Positions 1 to 5,417 of a DNA stretch of 6,954 nucleotides are shown in pieces. The stretch comes from Rhodospirillales bacterium (lineage in GTDB: Bacteria > Pseudomonadota > Alphaproteobacteria > Acetobacterales > Acetobacteraceae). Positions within the stretch are counted from its first letter, which is position 1; the number at the start of each line of letters is the position of its first letter. Position numbers and translations under genes: made by a program. Location: contig JAGWIL010000081.1 of NCBI GenBank assembly GCA_028866335.1, positions 1-6,954 on the forward strand, in the 5' to 3' direction. The notes beneath the pieces are model-generated. The model was given only the letters and a program-made list of their open reading frames with translations, made no database searches and was not told the DNA's origin.

Positions 1-222
1 GCACGGGCGGCGGTGATGCGGGTTTATGGGCCGGGATTTTTAAGCGTGAAGGGGGAGAGCCTGTATCCACGCAAGGATTTTTTCAACAGCGAGGATCATT
101 TGGTGAAGCCATGCCAGTTTGCGCATTCAGTGGCGGTGGCGGAGAGGCTGGGGAAAATGCTGGGACGGAGTGTGGTTGCGCCAGGGGCGGGGGTTATGGG
201 TGTGGCGGGGGAGTGCCCTTGA
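1..222 (+). CDS. C-terminal fragment of an unidentified protein (5' end outside window)
   Basis: The frame is open from base 1 to a TGA at 220-222, so about 73 residues of the C-terminus are visible and the real start lies upstream of the window. The segment contains a conserved-looking stretch with YGPGFLSVKGESLYPRKDFF followed by NSEDHLVKPCQFAHSVAVAERLGKML, then a glycine/valine-rich tail that looks unstructured. The aromatic-rich stretch ending in a His is vaguely reminiscent of the C-terminal block of some SGNH-type hydrolases, but the usual D-x-x-H spacing is absent (the residue three before H is S), so I do not assign that family. Codons are G/C-rich at third positions, like the importer genes further along and unlike the AT-rich genes just downstream. 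Its stop codon lies 12 bases before the parS palindrome. I do not recognise the protein; reality as a coding end is likely but not certain. Confidence 0.55.
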   Translation, partial: ARAAVMRVYGPGFLSVKGESLYPRKDFFNSEDHLVKPCQFAHSVAVAERLGKMLGRSVVAPGAGVMGVAGECP

Positions 223-234
223 GGGGTTCTTGCT

Positions 235-252
235 ATGTTCCACGTGGAACAT
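235..252. other. parS: parS centromere-like site (ParB-binding palindrome)
   Basis: The sequence ATGTTCCACGTGGAACAT is a perfect 18-bp palindrome. Its 16-bp core at 236-251 fits the general bacterial parS pattern TGTTNCACGTGNAACA, with the C/G variant typical of Alphaproteobacteria. Chromosomal ParB binds such sites, loads as a CTP-dependent clamp and, with ParA, segregates the replication-origin region. The site lies between the left-edge gene and an AT-rich accessory stretch. By family knowledge, parS sites cluster near oriC, so this locus is probably origin-proximal; that is inference. No parA or parB gene is in the window, and I saw no second CACGTG-centred copy. Confidence 0.9.
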
Positions 253-263
253 TTGTGCAGTTG

Positions 264-296
264 AATATCAATAACTTAGTGTTAGTTATTGATGTT
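264..296. repeat. Interrupted inverted repeat, 13-base arms with one mismatch
   Basis: AATATCAATAACT (264-276) and AGTTATTGATGTT (284-296) are inverted copies around a 7-base spacer. The inner 10 bases of each arm match perfectly and the outer three carry one mismatch. There is no T-tract after it, so it does not look like an intrinsic terminator. It could be an operator for a dimeric regulator, or a DNA structure associated with the neighbouring parS site 12 bases away. No function is assigned. Confidence 0.6.
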
Positions 297-372
297 GCTG
301 GAAATACTGGTTTTGGAAGAAAATGTTGACATGAGTTGGGTTTGAAGAAGGAATATACAATCTTCACCCGGT

Positions 373-392
373 TTTTTGCTTGCATGCAAAAA
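373..392. repeat. Small hairpin TTTTTGC / GCAAAAA in the leader of the 442 gene
   Basis: TTTTTGC (373-379) is complementary to GCAAAAA (386-392) across a 6-base loop. Inside it lies the 10-bp palindrome TTGCATGCAA (380-389). It sits 50 bases before the start codon at 442, so it could be a regulator-binding site or a leader hairpin for that gene. It has A/T-rich flanks on both sides, but the stem is too weak in G/C for a convincing terminator. Confidence 0.4.
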
Positions 393-441
393 TGCACGAT
401 TTAGGGGAAGCGGATCAACACTGACTTAAGAGGGCAATGCT

Positions 442-1044
442 ATGGCATTACATAATTCTATTCAAGGTCTTGCAACAGAATCCGTCAACGAATGCCTCGA
501 AGCAGCGAGATTACTTATTGAAAACAAAAAACCCGACAACAGCATCATGGGGTATGCTGCCACACTGCTATTATTCTCGGTCACCGATGCTATCAGTCAC
601 CATTTAAAAGTTGGTAAAGGCCATACGCGGCTGGAAGCATTGAACACAAATGGATTTGACTTGAATTTAAACAAAAACCAGATCCAAAAAATCAAACTTT
701 GGTTTCGAAATGCCCTGATCCACAACGCAACTATAGTTCCTGGAGTATTTCTAACATCAGAAGTTAATGGTGATGTATTTGAATTTCAAAACTCTTTGCC
801 CATTAAAATACGCGTTCCTTGCTTTTATGAAGTCCTTAAAAATGGGTGGAATAATTTAGAACTCTCGGATTTTGATCCTCTCAAGGACACACTAAGTAAT
901 AACTATGCGACACCACCGGCTCTTAACCACCTCGCCCATATGATTTCCCCCGGAGTATCAGGACTTGCTAGTCTATCTGGATCATCAACTACCACGCCAC
1001 CATCTGGAGGTATCATTTTGCCACAGCCAGAAGGCGACCCTTAA
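442..1044 (+). CDS. HEPN-like hypothetical protein (Rx4H motif), AT-rich accessory gene
   Basis: A 200-residue protein of unnamed function. Residues 1-60 read as two amphipathic helices (around LEAARLLIENKK and the hydrophobic MGYAATLLLFSVTDAISHHL). A predicted helix at about 78-94 then ends in R89-N-A-L-I-H94. This R-x4-H motif at the end of a helix, in an otherwise helical N-terminal half, is the hallmark of HEPN domains, many of which are RNases in toxin-antitoxin, abortive-infection and CRISPR contexts. Residues 97-145 look like a beta-rich or mixed segment. The tail from about 166 is rich in Ser, Thr, Gly and Pro and probably flexible. There is no signal peptide or membrane span, so it should be cytoplasmic. 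The start is supported by AGAGGG at 429-434, seven bases upstream. Hand counts of three 60-base lines in the gene gave about 33-43% G+C, against about 80% in one importer line, suggesting recent acquisition. The HEPN call is inference from a short motif; it could be an unrelated helical protein. Confidence 0.8.
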   Translation: MALHNSIQGLATESVNECLEAARLLIENKKPDNSIMGYAATLLLFSVTDAISHHLKVGKGHTRLEALNTNGFDLNLNKNQIQKIKLWFRNALIHNATIVPGVFLTSEVNGDVFEFQNSLPIKIRVPCFYEVLKNGWNNLELSDFDPLKDTLSNNYATPPALNHLAHMISPGVSGLASLSGSSTTTPPSGGIILPQPEGDP

Positions 1045-1111
1045 AGTTTAGCGACGGCAAATTCGTGACGCTGACTGGATAAGAATTGCTTTTTGGCCTC
1101 AGAACTGCGTC

Positions 1112-1474
1112 CTACTGATCTGTACAAGGGAATGCATCTCGGAGTGCCTTCAACATTGCAACACCAATGGGCATATTGGGGTCTGGATTATTCCTCTGTA
1201 TCCAATCTTGAAGTATTTCTTGGTCTTGTGATGCTGTTAGGCTAAGGTTGTCTGAAGGACAATAGATCCTGTGATTCCCTATGCTCCTTTCATAAGCATC
1301 AGCACTCATCAACCCATCTCCCAAGGCGACAAGCTCCACGTTAATTTGAGCTTGATTGTCTGGATTTTGGTTAGAAAGATCGCTTTCAAAGACACCAACA
1401 GTTACGTCGTTTGCCGAAGCAATCTTTGGTATAAGCAATGCAATTGAAATTAGAACAAATCCAAAAAATCTCAT
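1112..1474 (-). CDS. Secreted Rap1a/Tai-like immunity-family protein
   Basis: A 120-residue protein with a clear Sec signal peptide: short basic n-region (MRF), hydrophobic core GFVLISIALLIPKI, and an A-S-A site predicting cleavage after residue 21, so the mature form is periplasmic. The mature part follows the Rap1a/Tai layout: a helix with a GDGLMSADAY-like stretch (52-61), then YCPSDNLSLT (71-80) with C72, a helix ending in W91, a P-D-P-x-x-P segment, and the closing ALRDAFPC with C117. The two cysteines probably form the family's disulfide. Characterised members (Rap1a of Serratia, Tai4-type) bind and neutralise type VI secretion effectors such as amidases, but many homologues are uncharacterised. 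No effector or T6SS gene is nearby. It faces the HEPN-like gene convergently, with 67 bases between the stops. The Shine-Dalgarno sequence is weak (CGAGA), but an upstream promoter is visible. The family call is from pattern memory, not a search. Confidence 0.78.
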   Translation of the reverse strand: MRFFGFVLISIALLIPKIASANDVTVGVFESDLSNQNPDNQAQINVELVALGDGLMSADAYERSIGNHRIYCPSDNLSLTASQDQEILQDWIQRNNPDPNMPIGVAMLKALRDAFPCTDQ

Positions 1475-1503
1475 TTTTATCTCGAAATCGTTATCATGCT
1501 GAT

Positions 1504-1530
1504 ATTATAACTATGGGCCGGTTCCTTCAA
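1504..1530 (-). promoter_or_regulatory. Sigma-70-type promoter for the Rap1a/Tai-like gene
   Basis: On the minus strand a perfect TATAAT (1504-1509) is preceded 15 bases upstream by TTGAAG (1525-1530). The spacer is shorter than the ideal 17. Transcription would begin near base 1497 and give a leader of about 20-25 bases before the ATG at 1474. The distance and orientation fit the secreted-protein gene well. Confidence 0.45.
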
Positions 1531-1707
1531 TATCTTTCCGTCTGTTCGGAGCTTCCTTGTCTCGGCTTGCTGGAACGACGTCATGATACCCGAATGCAAC
1601 AAATGGCGCATTGCCGTCCCAAAATTGCATCAGGAAATGGCGGCCTTTGGAAAGCTTATCTCACTCTCGATAATGATAATGAAGCACCTTTGCCCCATCA
1701 ATGATCC

Positions 1708-2043
1708 CTAAACAATCTTCCCCTCGAACGGCGGCAGGTAATCCACCGCATCGAATTCCAGCACCCATAAATCGGGATCGAAACGGATTTGTTTGGCGAT
1801 GTACTCATCCGCCGTTTGCTCATCCACCGGTGCGGGGCCGGTGGCGCGCATCCAGGCTAGGTTACCCTCCATGTCCCGAAACTGGCTGAGCACCATGCAG
1901 CCGGTACGGCCATATAGTTTCACCAGCACGCCGCCGGCATCGACATCGCCCTTGCGGACCACCACGCCGGGCTTGTTCTCCAACAGGCCCATCCGCAATG
2001 CCGCGGAGACCCAAATTCCTGCCTTGATCCTGGCTTCGCCCAT
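1708..2043 (-). CDS. DUF1491 family protein
   Basis: A 111-residue protein matching what I remember of the alphaproteobacterial DUF1491 family from end to end: ARIKAGIWVSAALR near the N-terminus, V-R-K-GD-D-GG-LVKL in the middle, then VLSQFRD, WMRATGPAPV, and the acidic DPDLWVLEFD motif before a PPFEGKIV C-terminus. Its function is unknown. It has no signal peptide or membrane span, so it is probably cytoplasmic. The frame extends 12 codons upstream to an ATG at 2077-2079, but I chose the internal ATG at 2041-2043. Reasons: family similarity begins at MGEARIKAG, AAGGTG lies seven bases before it, and no ribosome binding site is visible before the longer start. It stands divergently from the ABC importer operon, with 97 bases between the two starts. 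Confidence 0.88.
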   Translation of the reverse strand: MGEARIKAGIWVSAALRMGLLENKPGVVVRKGDVDAGGVLVKLYGRTGCMVLSQFRDMEGNLAWMRATGPAPVDEQTADEYIAKQIRFDPDLWVLEFDAVDYLPPFEGKIV

Positions 2044-2050
2044 GGTAATG

Positions 2051-2056
2051 CACCTT
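2051..2056 (-). promoter_or_regulatory. Ribosome binding site deciding the DUF1491 start
   Basis: AAGGTG on the minus strand lies seven bases before the ATG at 2041-2043. The alternative upstream ATG at 2077-2079 has no comparable purine-rich site, so this favours the shorter protein. Confidence 0.6.
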
Positions 2057-2104
2057 ATAGTGCTTCTGCGCTCCTGCATCAGCTTGTATCGCTGAGGTCG
2101 CAGG

Positions 2105-2127
2105 TCTTGATCTTTAACTCAAGAGTT
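2105..2127 (+). repeat. Overlapping small inverted repeats in the importer leader
   Basis: TCTTGA (2105-2110) pairs with TCAAGA (2119-2124), and AACTC (2116-2120) pairs with GAGTT (2123-2127). The two pairings are mutually exclusive. They lie just before the GGAG ribosome binding site at 2129-2132 of the binding-protein gene. They are short enough to be chance, or could form a small leader structure. I do not see a known riboswitch here. Confidence 0.3.
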
Positions 2128-2140
2128 TGGAGTTGTTTGC

Positions 2141-3136
2141 ATGTTTCGCCCGCTCCGTGTTGCTTTCGCCGCCGCCGCCGCGATCACCGCTTTCATCCCC
2201 ACCGCCCGCGCCGCCACCAAGATCACCTTCGGGCTGGATTGGGTGGCTGAGCCAGAATATGGCGGGTATTACGAGGCCATGGCCGAAGGGCTTTATAAAA
2301 AAACCGGGCTGGATGTGACGATCTACCAGGGCGGGCCGCAGGTGAACACCGCGCAATTGCTGGTGGCGGGCAAGCTGGATTTCGACATTACCTCCAACGC
2401 CTTTCTGGCGCTGAATTTCGCGCAAGAGAACATCCCGTACGAGGTGGTGGCGGCAGGGTTCCAGAGGGACCCGGATTGTTTGATCGCGCATCCTGGCCAG
2501 GGCAATGACAGTTTTGAGGATTTGAAGGGCAAGCCGATTGCGGTTTCAACCGATACGCGGGCGAGCTGGTGGCTCTACCTTCAATCCAGATACGGATACA
2601 CGGATTCGCAGCTACGCGCCTACGGGTTTTCGCTAACGCCGTTTTTAACCAACAAAGCGGATGTTCAGGAGGCGTATGTGACCTCCGAACCTTACCTCGT
2701 GCACCAGGCCACGGGCGAATGGCCGGTGGTGCTGGCGCTGCCGGATGCGGGGTTCGATGGCTATGCCAGCCTGGTGGCGACATCTGACAAGATGGTGAAG
2801 CAGAACCCGGCGGAGGTGAAAGCGTTTATCGATGCCTCCGCCCAGGGATGGTATGATTTTCTTTATAAAAACCCGCAACCCGCCTTCGCCGCCATTAAGG
2901 CTGACAACCCAGACATGACTGACGGGCTGCTACAATTTGGCTATGAGCAGTTGAAGGCGCGCGGGATTGTGGATTCTGGCGACACGAAGACGCTCGGCAT
3001 TTACGCGATGACCGATGCGCGCTGGGCGAGCTTTTTCAACCAGATGGTGAAGGCCGGGATGTACGACAAAGGGCTGGATTATAAGAGCGCCTACACGCTG
3101 GAATTTGTCGACCACGGCAGGCCGAAGCAGAACTGA
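2141..3136 (+). CDS. ABC importer periplasmic binding protein, NMT1/THI5 (SsuA/ThiY-like) family
   Basis: The solute-capture component of an ABC importer, 331 residues. A Sec signal peptide is clear: basic FRPLR, an Ala-rich hydrophobic core at about 7-20, and a T-A-R-A cleavage site around residue 24. The mature protein opens with KITFGLDWVAEPEYGGYYEA, followed by GLYKKTGLDVTIYQGGPQVN and a GKLDFDI stretch. This is the characteristic opening of NMT1/THI5-like proteins, which bind thiamine pyrimidine precursors, sulfonates, nitrate or related small molecules. Near the C-terminus, DNPDMTDG and GMYDKGLDYKSAYTLEFVDHG also match this subfamily. I recall close relatives annotated as hydroxymethylpyrimidine transporter components, so a pyrimidine-type ligand is the best guess; the ligand remains inference. 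GGAG at 2129-2132 supports the start. The stop TGA shares its last base with the ATG of the ATPase gene, so the two are translationally coupled. Confidence 0.92.
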   Translation: MFRPLRVAFAAAAAITAFIPTARAATKITFGLDWVAEPEYGGYYEAMAEGLYKKTGLDVTIYQGGPQVNTAQLLVAGKLDFDITSNAFLALNFAQENIPYEVVAAGFQRDPDCLIAHPGQGNDSFEDLKGKPIAVSTDTRASWWLYLQSRYGYTDSQLRAYGFSLTPFLTNKADVQEAYVTSEPYLVHQATGEWPVVLALPDAGFDGYASLVATSDKMVKQNPAEVKAFIDASAQGWYDFLYKNPQPAFAAIKADNPDMTDGLLQFGYEQLKARGIVDSGDTKTLGIYAMTDARWASFFNQMVKAGMYDKGLDYKSAYTLEFVDHGRPKQN

Positions 3137-3876
3137 TGATAACGCTGCGCCAGGTTGCGAAAGTTTTCGGCAACGGCACCAAGGCGCTGGAAAGGATAGA
3201 CGCCCAGATTGCGCCGGGCAGTTTCGTGGCCCTTCTGGGGCCTTCAGGCTGCGGCAAATCCACGCTACTGCGGCTGCTTGCAGGGCTTGATACGCCGAGC
3301 AGCGGGGAGATTTCCTGGGGGCATGCGGGTAAGCCCGCAGCCGGGGAGATTGGCTATGTGTTCCAAGACCCGACGCTGCTGCCTTGGGCGGATGCGGCGG
3401 AGAATGTGTATCTACCGCTGCGGCTGCGCGGGGTGGGCCGGGCGGTGGCCATGCCCCGCGTGATGGCGGCGCTGGCGCAAATGGGGCTGGAAGGGTTCGA
3501 GCATACTAAGCCCAAGGCGCTTTCAGGCGGGATGCGGATGCGCGTTTCCATCGCCCGCGCCCTGGTTTCCGAACCGGCGCTGCTGTTGATGGACGAGCCC
3601 TTCGGGGCGCTGGATGAATTCACCCGGCACAAATTGCAGGACGATCTGCTGGGCTTATGGCGGCGGACCGGGAAGACCGTGGTATTCGTGACCCATTCCA
3701 TCTACGAGGCGGCGTATCTCGCCAACCGGATTATGATTATGACGCCCAGGCCGGGAAGCATTGCCACGGCGCTGACGCCGGAGCTGCCCGAGGGGCCAGG
3801 GCGGCGGGAGAGTGCTGCTTATCACCAGTTGGTGGCGGAGATTACCGGCGATTTTCAGCGGATCATGCCCGCATGA
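3136..3876 (+). CDS. ABC importer ATPase, NrtD/SsuB/TauB/ThiZ-like
   Basis: The cytoplasmic nucleotide-binding subunit that powers the importer, 246 residues, of usual length. All motifs are present: Walker A GPSGCGKST at 35-43, Q-loop glutamine Q77 in VFQDPTLLPW, signature LSGGM at 129-133, Walker B ALLLMDEP with D153 and catalytic E154, D-loop ALD at 158-160 and H-loop H187. The signature reads LSGGMRMRVSIARAL. Methionine after LSGG is normal in the nitrate/sulfonate/taurine subgroup, but the second Met replaces the Gln usually seen in MRQR, a small deviation. The protein should be active. Its ATG overlaps the preceding stop by one base, and its own stop overlaps the permease start by four bases (ATGA at 3873-3876), so the three genes form one operon. 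Confidence 0.96.
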   Translation: MITLRQVAKVFGNGTKALERIDAQIAPGSFVALLGPSGCGKSTLLRLLAGLDTPSSGEISWGHAGKPAAGEIGYVFQDPTLLPWADAAENVYLPLRLRGVGRAVAMPRVMAALAQMGLEGFEHTKPKALSGGMRMRVSIARALVSEPALLLMDEPFGALDEFTRHKLQDDLLGLWRRTGKTVVFVTHSIYEAAYLANRIMIMTPRPGSIATALTPELPEGPGRRESAAYHQLVAEITGDFQRIMPA

Positions 3877-4637
3877 ACCGGAATGTGGAACGGGTGGCGC
3901 CCTTCGCCTTCGGCTTGATCGCGCTGGCAATGTGGCAAGGAGCGGTGTGGGTGACGCATACGCCGAGCTATGTGGTGCCGGGGCCGGTTGATATCGCACA
4001 GGCCTTCTGGCAGGCACGGGGGGCTTTGGGTGCCGGGTTGCTTTCCACCCTGGCGGTGACGGGGGCGGCGCTATTGAGTTCAACCGTGCTGGGCGTGTTG
4101 CTGGCGGTGGCGATGGCGGCGAGCCCGCTATTCCGTTCCGCCGTGCAGCCCTGGGCCGTGGTGGTACAGGTAACGCCGGTAGTGGCGATCGCGCCGCTGA
4201 TCATCATCTGGGTGGGGCAACCCTTTCTGGCACTGGTGGTGTGCGCGGTGGTGGTGTCATTCTTCGCCATCCTCTCCAACACCGCCGCCGGGCTGGCGGC
4301 GACGCCGGTGGAGCTAATGGATTTATTCCGGCTGAATGGGGCGACGCGCTGGCAAGTGCTGTTTCAACTCTCGCTGCCATACGCGCTGCCTTACTTCCTC
4401 ACAGGCTTAAGGCTGGCGGGCACGCTGGCGCTGGTGGGGGCGGTGGTGGCGGAATTCGTGGCGGGCTCCGGCGGGTTTGCCTCAGGGCTCGCATGGGAGA
4501 TTATCGAGGCGAGCTATCGGTTGCAGATCCCCCGCATGTTTGCAGCATTGCTGCTGCTGGGGGCGGCCGGGGTTGGGATTTACGCGCTGCTGGGCGCGCT
4601 GGAACGGGTGGTGCTGGCGCGGCGGAATGGTGTGTGA
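3873..4637 (+). CDS. ABC importer permease, BPD_transp_1 (SsuC/NrtB/ThiX-like)
   Basis: The inner-membrane channel subunit, 254 residues. Hydrophobic spans are visible at about 10-28, 54-82, 94-114, 116-136, 176-197 and 221-242, consistent with the usual six. The EAA loop that docks onto the ATPase is at about 147-170: ELMDLFRLNGATRWQ followed by LSLPYALP, with the conserved G156-A157 and L168-P169. This matches permeases of the nitrate/sulfonate/taurine/thiamine-precursor group. The same frame stays open upstream into the ATPase gene as far as 3657. I chose the ATG at 3873 because it gives the ATGA overlap typical of coupled ABC genes and the normal family length; the upstream stretch has no membrane or family features. 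It is the third gene of the operon and probably acts as a homodimer. Confidence 0.95.
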   Translation: MNRNVERVAPFAFGLIALAMWQGAVWVTHTPSYVVPGPVDIAQAFWQARGALGAGLLSTLAVTGAALLSSTVLGVLLAVAMAASPLFRSAVQPWAVVVQVTPVVAIAPLIIIWVGQPFLALVVCAVVVSFFAILSNTAAGLAATPVELMDLFRLNGATRWQVLFQLSLPYALPYFLTGLRLAGTLALVGAVVAEFVAGSGGFASGLAWEIIEASYRLQIPRMFAALLLLGAAGVGIYALLGALERVVLARRNGV

Positions 4638-4655
4638 ATCCGGTTGAATTTTCCT

Positions 4656-4676
4656 GGCGGGAGACTAGGCTCCGCC
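4656..4676 (+). repeat. GC-rich imperfect hairpin between permease and small basic gene
   Basis: GGCGGGAG (4656-4663) can pair with CTCCGCC (4670-4676) with one bulged G around a 6-base loop. No T-tract follows, so it is not a standard intrinsic terminator. It may stabilise the 3' end of the importer mRNA. A weak promoter-like pair, TTGAAT at 4644-4649 and TAGGCT at 4666-4671 with a 16-base spacer, overlaps it and could start a separate transcript for the 4694 gene. Confidence 0.35.
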
Positions 4677-4693
4677 CAGATTTGGAGAGACCA

Positions 4694-4900
4694 ATGAGCA
4701 CGATGACGGAGAAGAAACTCAGCAAAGGCCAGCTTGCCTATGAGCAGGAGCGCGCCAAGAAGGCAGGCAAGAGCCTGGATGAATGGATGAAAGTTAAAGC
4801 CCGAATGGCGGCGGAAGAGGCAAAGAAGGCCGAGCCGAAGCTGCCGAAGAAGAAGGGCTTTATCTCGCGCTTGCTGGATAAGGCGCATAAGCCGATTTGA
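4694..4900 (+). CDS. Small basic hypothetical protein (68 aa)
   Basis: A 68-residue, highly charged, lysine-rich protein with no signal peptide. Residues 9-48 read as one long, probably helical stretch dominated by K, E and A. A Lys/Pro hinge KLPKKKG (49-55) follows, then a short amphipathic helix FISRLLDKAHKPI. This basic, amphipathic tail could contact membrane or nucleic acid, but that is inference; I do not recognise a named family. GGAGAGA at 4684-4690 lies just before the ATG. A second ATG three codons in (4703) is also possible. It begins 56 bases after the importer operon, in the same direction, and is the last gene before the shared terminator. A longer frame upstream overlaps the permease out of frame and is not believed. 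Confidence 0.75.
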   Translation: MSTMTEKKLSKGQLAYEQERAKKAGKSLDEWMKVKARMAAEEAKKAEPKLPKKKGFISRLLDKAHKPI

Positions 4901-4911
4901 TCTGGTGCAAC

Positions 4912-4943
4912 AAAAAAGGCGAGCCGATTGGCCCGCCTTTTTT
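4912..4943. terminator. Bidirectional intrinsic terminator between convergent genes
   Basis: AAAAAAGGCG (4912-4921) and CGCCTTTTTT (4934-4943) are perfect inverted copies. An inner GCC/GGC stem (4923-4925 with 4930-4932) closes a GATT loop, leaving a single A/C mismatch. The stem ends in six T on one side and six A on the other, so it can terminate transcripts from both directions: the small basic gene on the plus strand (12 bases upstream) and rplQ on the minus strand (22 bases away). Confidence 0.93.
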
Positions 4944-4964
4944 AATGCCTAAAAAGGGAGAGGA

Positions 4965-5390
4965 TTATTCCTCGCCCTCATCCTCTGCCGCCACTTCCGG
5001 ACGCGGACCGGAATCCTGGCCCTTGGCGGAAACGTCACGGTCGATAAATTCAATCACGGCCATATCCGCCGCATCGCCATAGCGCATACCGGCCTTCAAC
5101 ACGCGGGTGTAGCCACCAGAGCGGGTTTTATAGCGGGTCGCCAGGGCATCAAACAACTTGGCAACAATCGTCTCGTCGCGCAGTTGGTCATAAGCCTGGC
5201 GGCGCGCATGAAGACCACCGCGCTTGCCCAGGGTGATGAGCTTCTCAGCCACCGGGCGCAGTTCCTTGGCCTTCGGCAGAGTCGTGGTGATCTGCTCGTG
5301 CTTGATGAGCGCGACAGCCATGTTGCGGAACATCGCCTGGCGATGAGAGGAGGTTACGCCGAGTTTCCGGCCGGCAATTCCGTGACGCAT
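4965..5390 (-). CDS. rplQ: Large ribosomal subunit protein L17 (bL17)
   Basis: A 141-residue L17, a component of the 50S subunit near the polypeptide exit tunnel. It starts with the family signature [37 protein letters not shown], continues with the [16 protein letters not shown] block and ends the conserved core near [10 protein letters not shown] roughly 20-residue acidic tail (rich in E, D, P, A) follows the core, as in many alphaproteobacterial L17 proteins. It is the last gene of the alpha operon, 27 bases after rpoA, and is followed by the bidirectional terminator at 4912-4943. AGGAA about nine bases before the ATG serves as ribosome binding site. Confidence 0.98.
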   Translation of the reverse strand: MRHGIAGRKLGVTSSHRQAMFRNMAVALIKHEQITTTLPKAKELRPVAEKLITLGKRGGLHARRQAYDQLRDETIVAKLFDALATRYKTRSGGYTRVLKAGMRYGDAADMAVIEFIDRDVSAKGQDSGPRPEVAAEDEGEE

Positions 5391-5417
5391 GATGAGGTGT
5401 TCCTGGTAAGACGATAG

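Noticed and set aside
326..361. Promoter made of TTGACA (326-331) and TATACA/TACAAT (354-361) for the 442 gene
   Set aside because: The spacer is 22-24 bases, too long for a normal sigma-70 promoter; the real promoter may use only one of these elements.
682..1470. 12-bp direct repeat ATCCAAAAAATC at 682-693 and 1459-1470
   Set aside because: It is A-rich, lies inside two unrelated coding regions on opposite strands, and is plausible by chance in low-GC DNA.
1438..1704. Plus-strand open frame of 88 codons, and a 39-codon minus-strand frame at 1511-1630
   Set aside because: Neither has a convincing ribosome binding site or recognisable family; the first overlaps the Rap1a/Tai-like gene start and both overlap its promoter region. 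A decayed gene fragment remains possible.
2080..2140. Possible TPP riboswitch upstream of the NMT1-type importer (GCTGAGG and CAGGTCTTGATCT resemble THI-box pieces)
   Set aside because: The GCTGAGA core is imperfect, the AACCTGATCTGG block is not matched and the spacing and remaining helices are missing.
3657..3872. N-terminal extension of the permease frame
   Set aside because: It overlaps the ATPase gene, lacks membrane or family features, and the ATGA overlap at 3873 gives the normal permease length.
4241..4693. Upstream extension of the small basic protein's frame
   Set aside because: It lies out of frame inside the permease gene and is low-complexity Gly/Arg/Ala-rich; only the part from the ATG at 4694 has a ribosome binding site and sensible composition.
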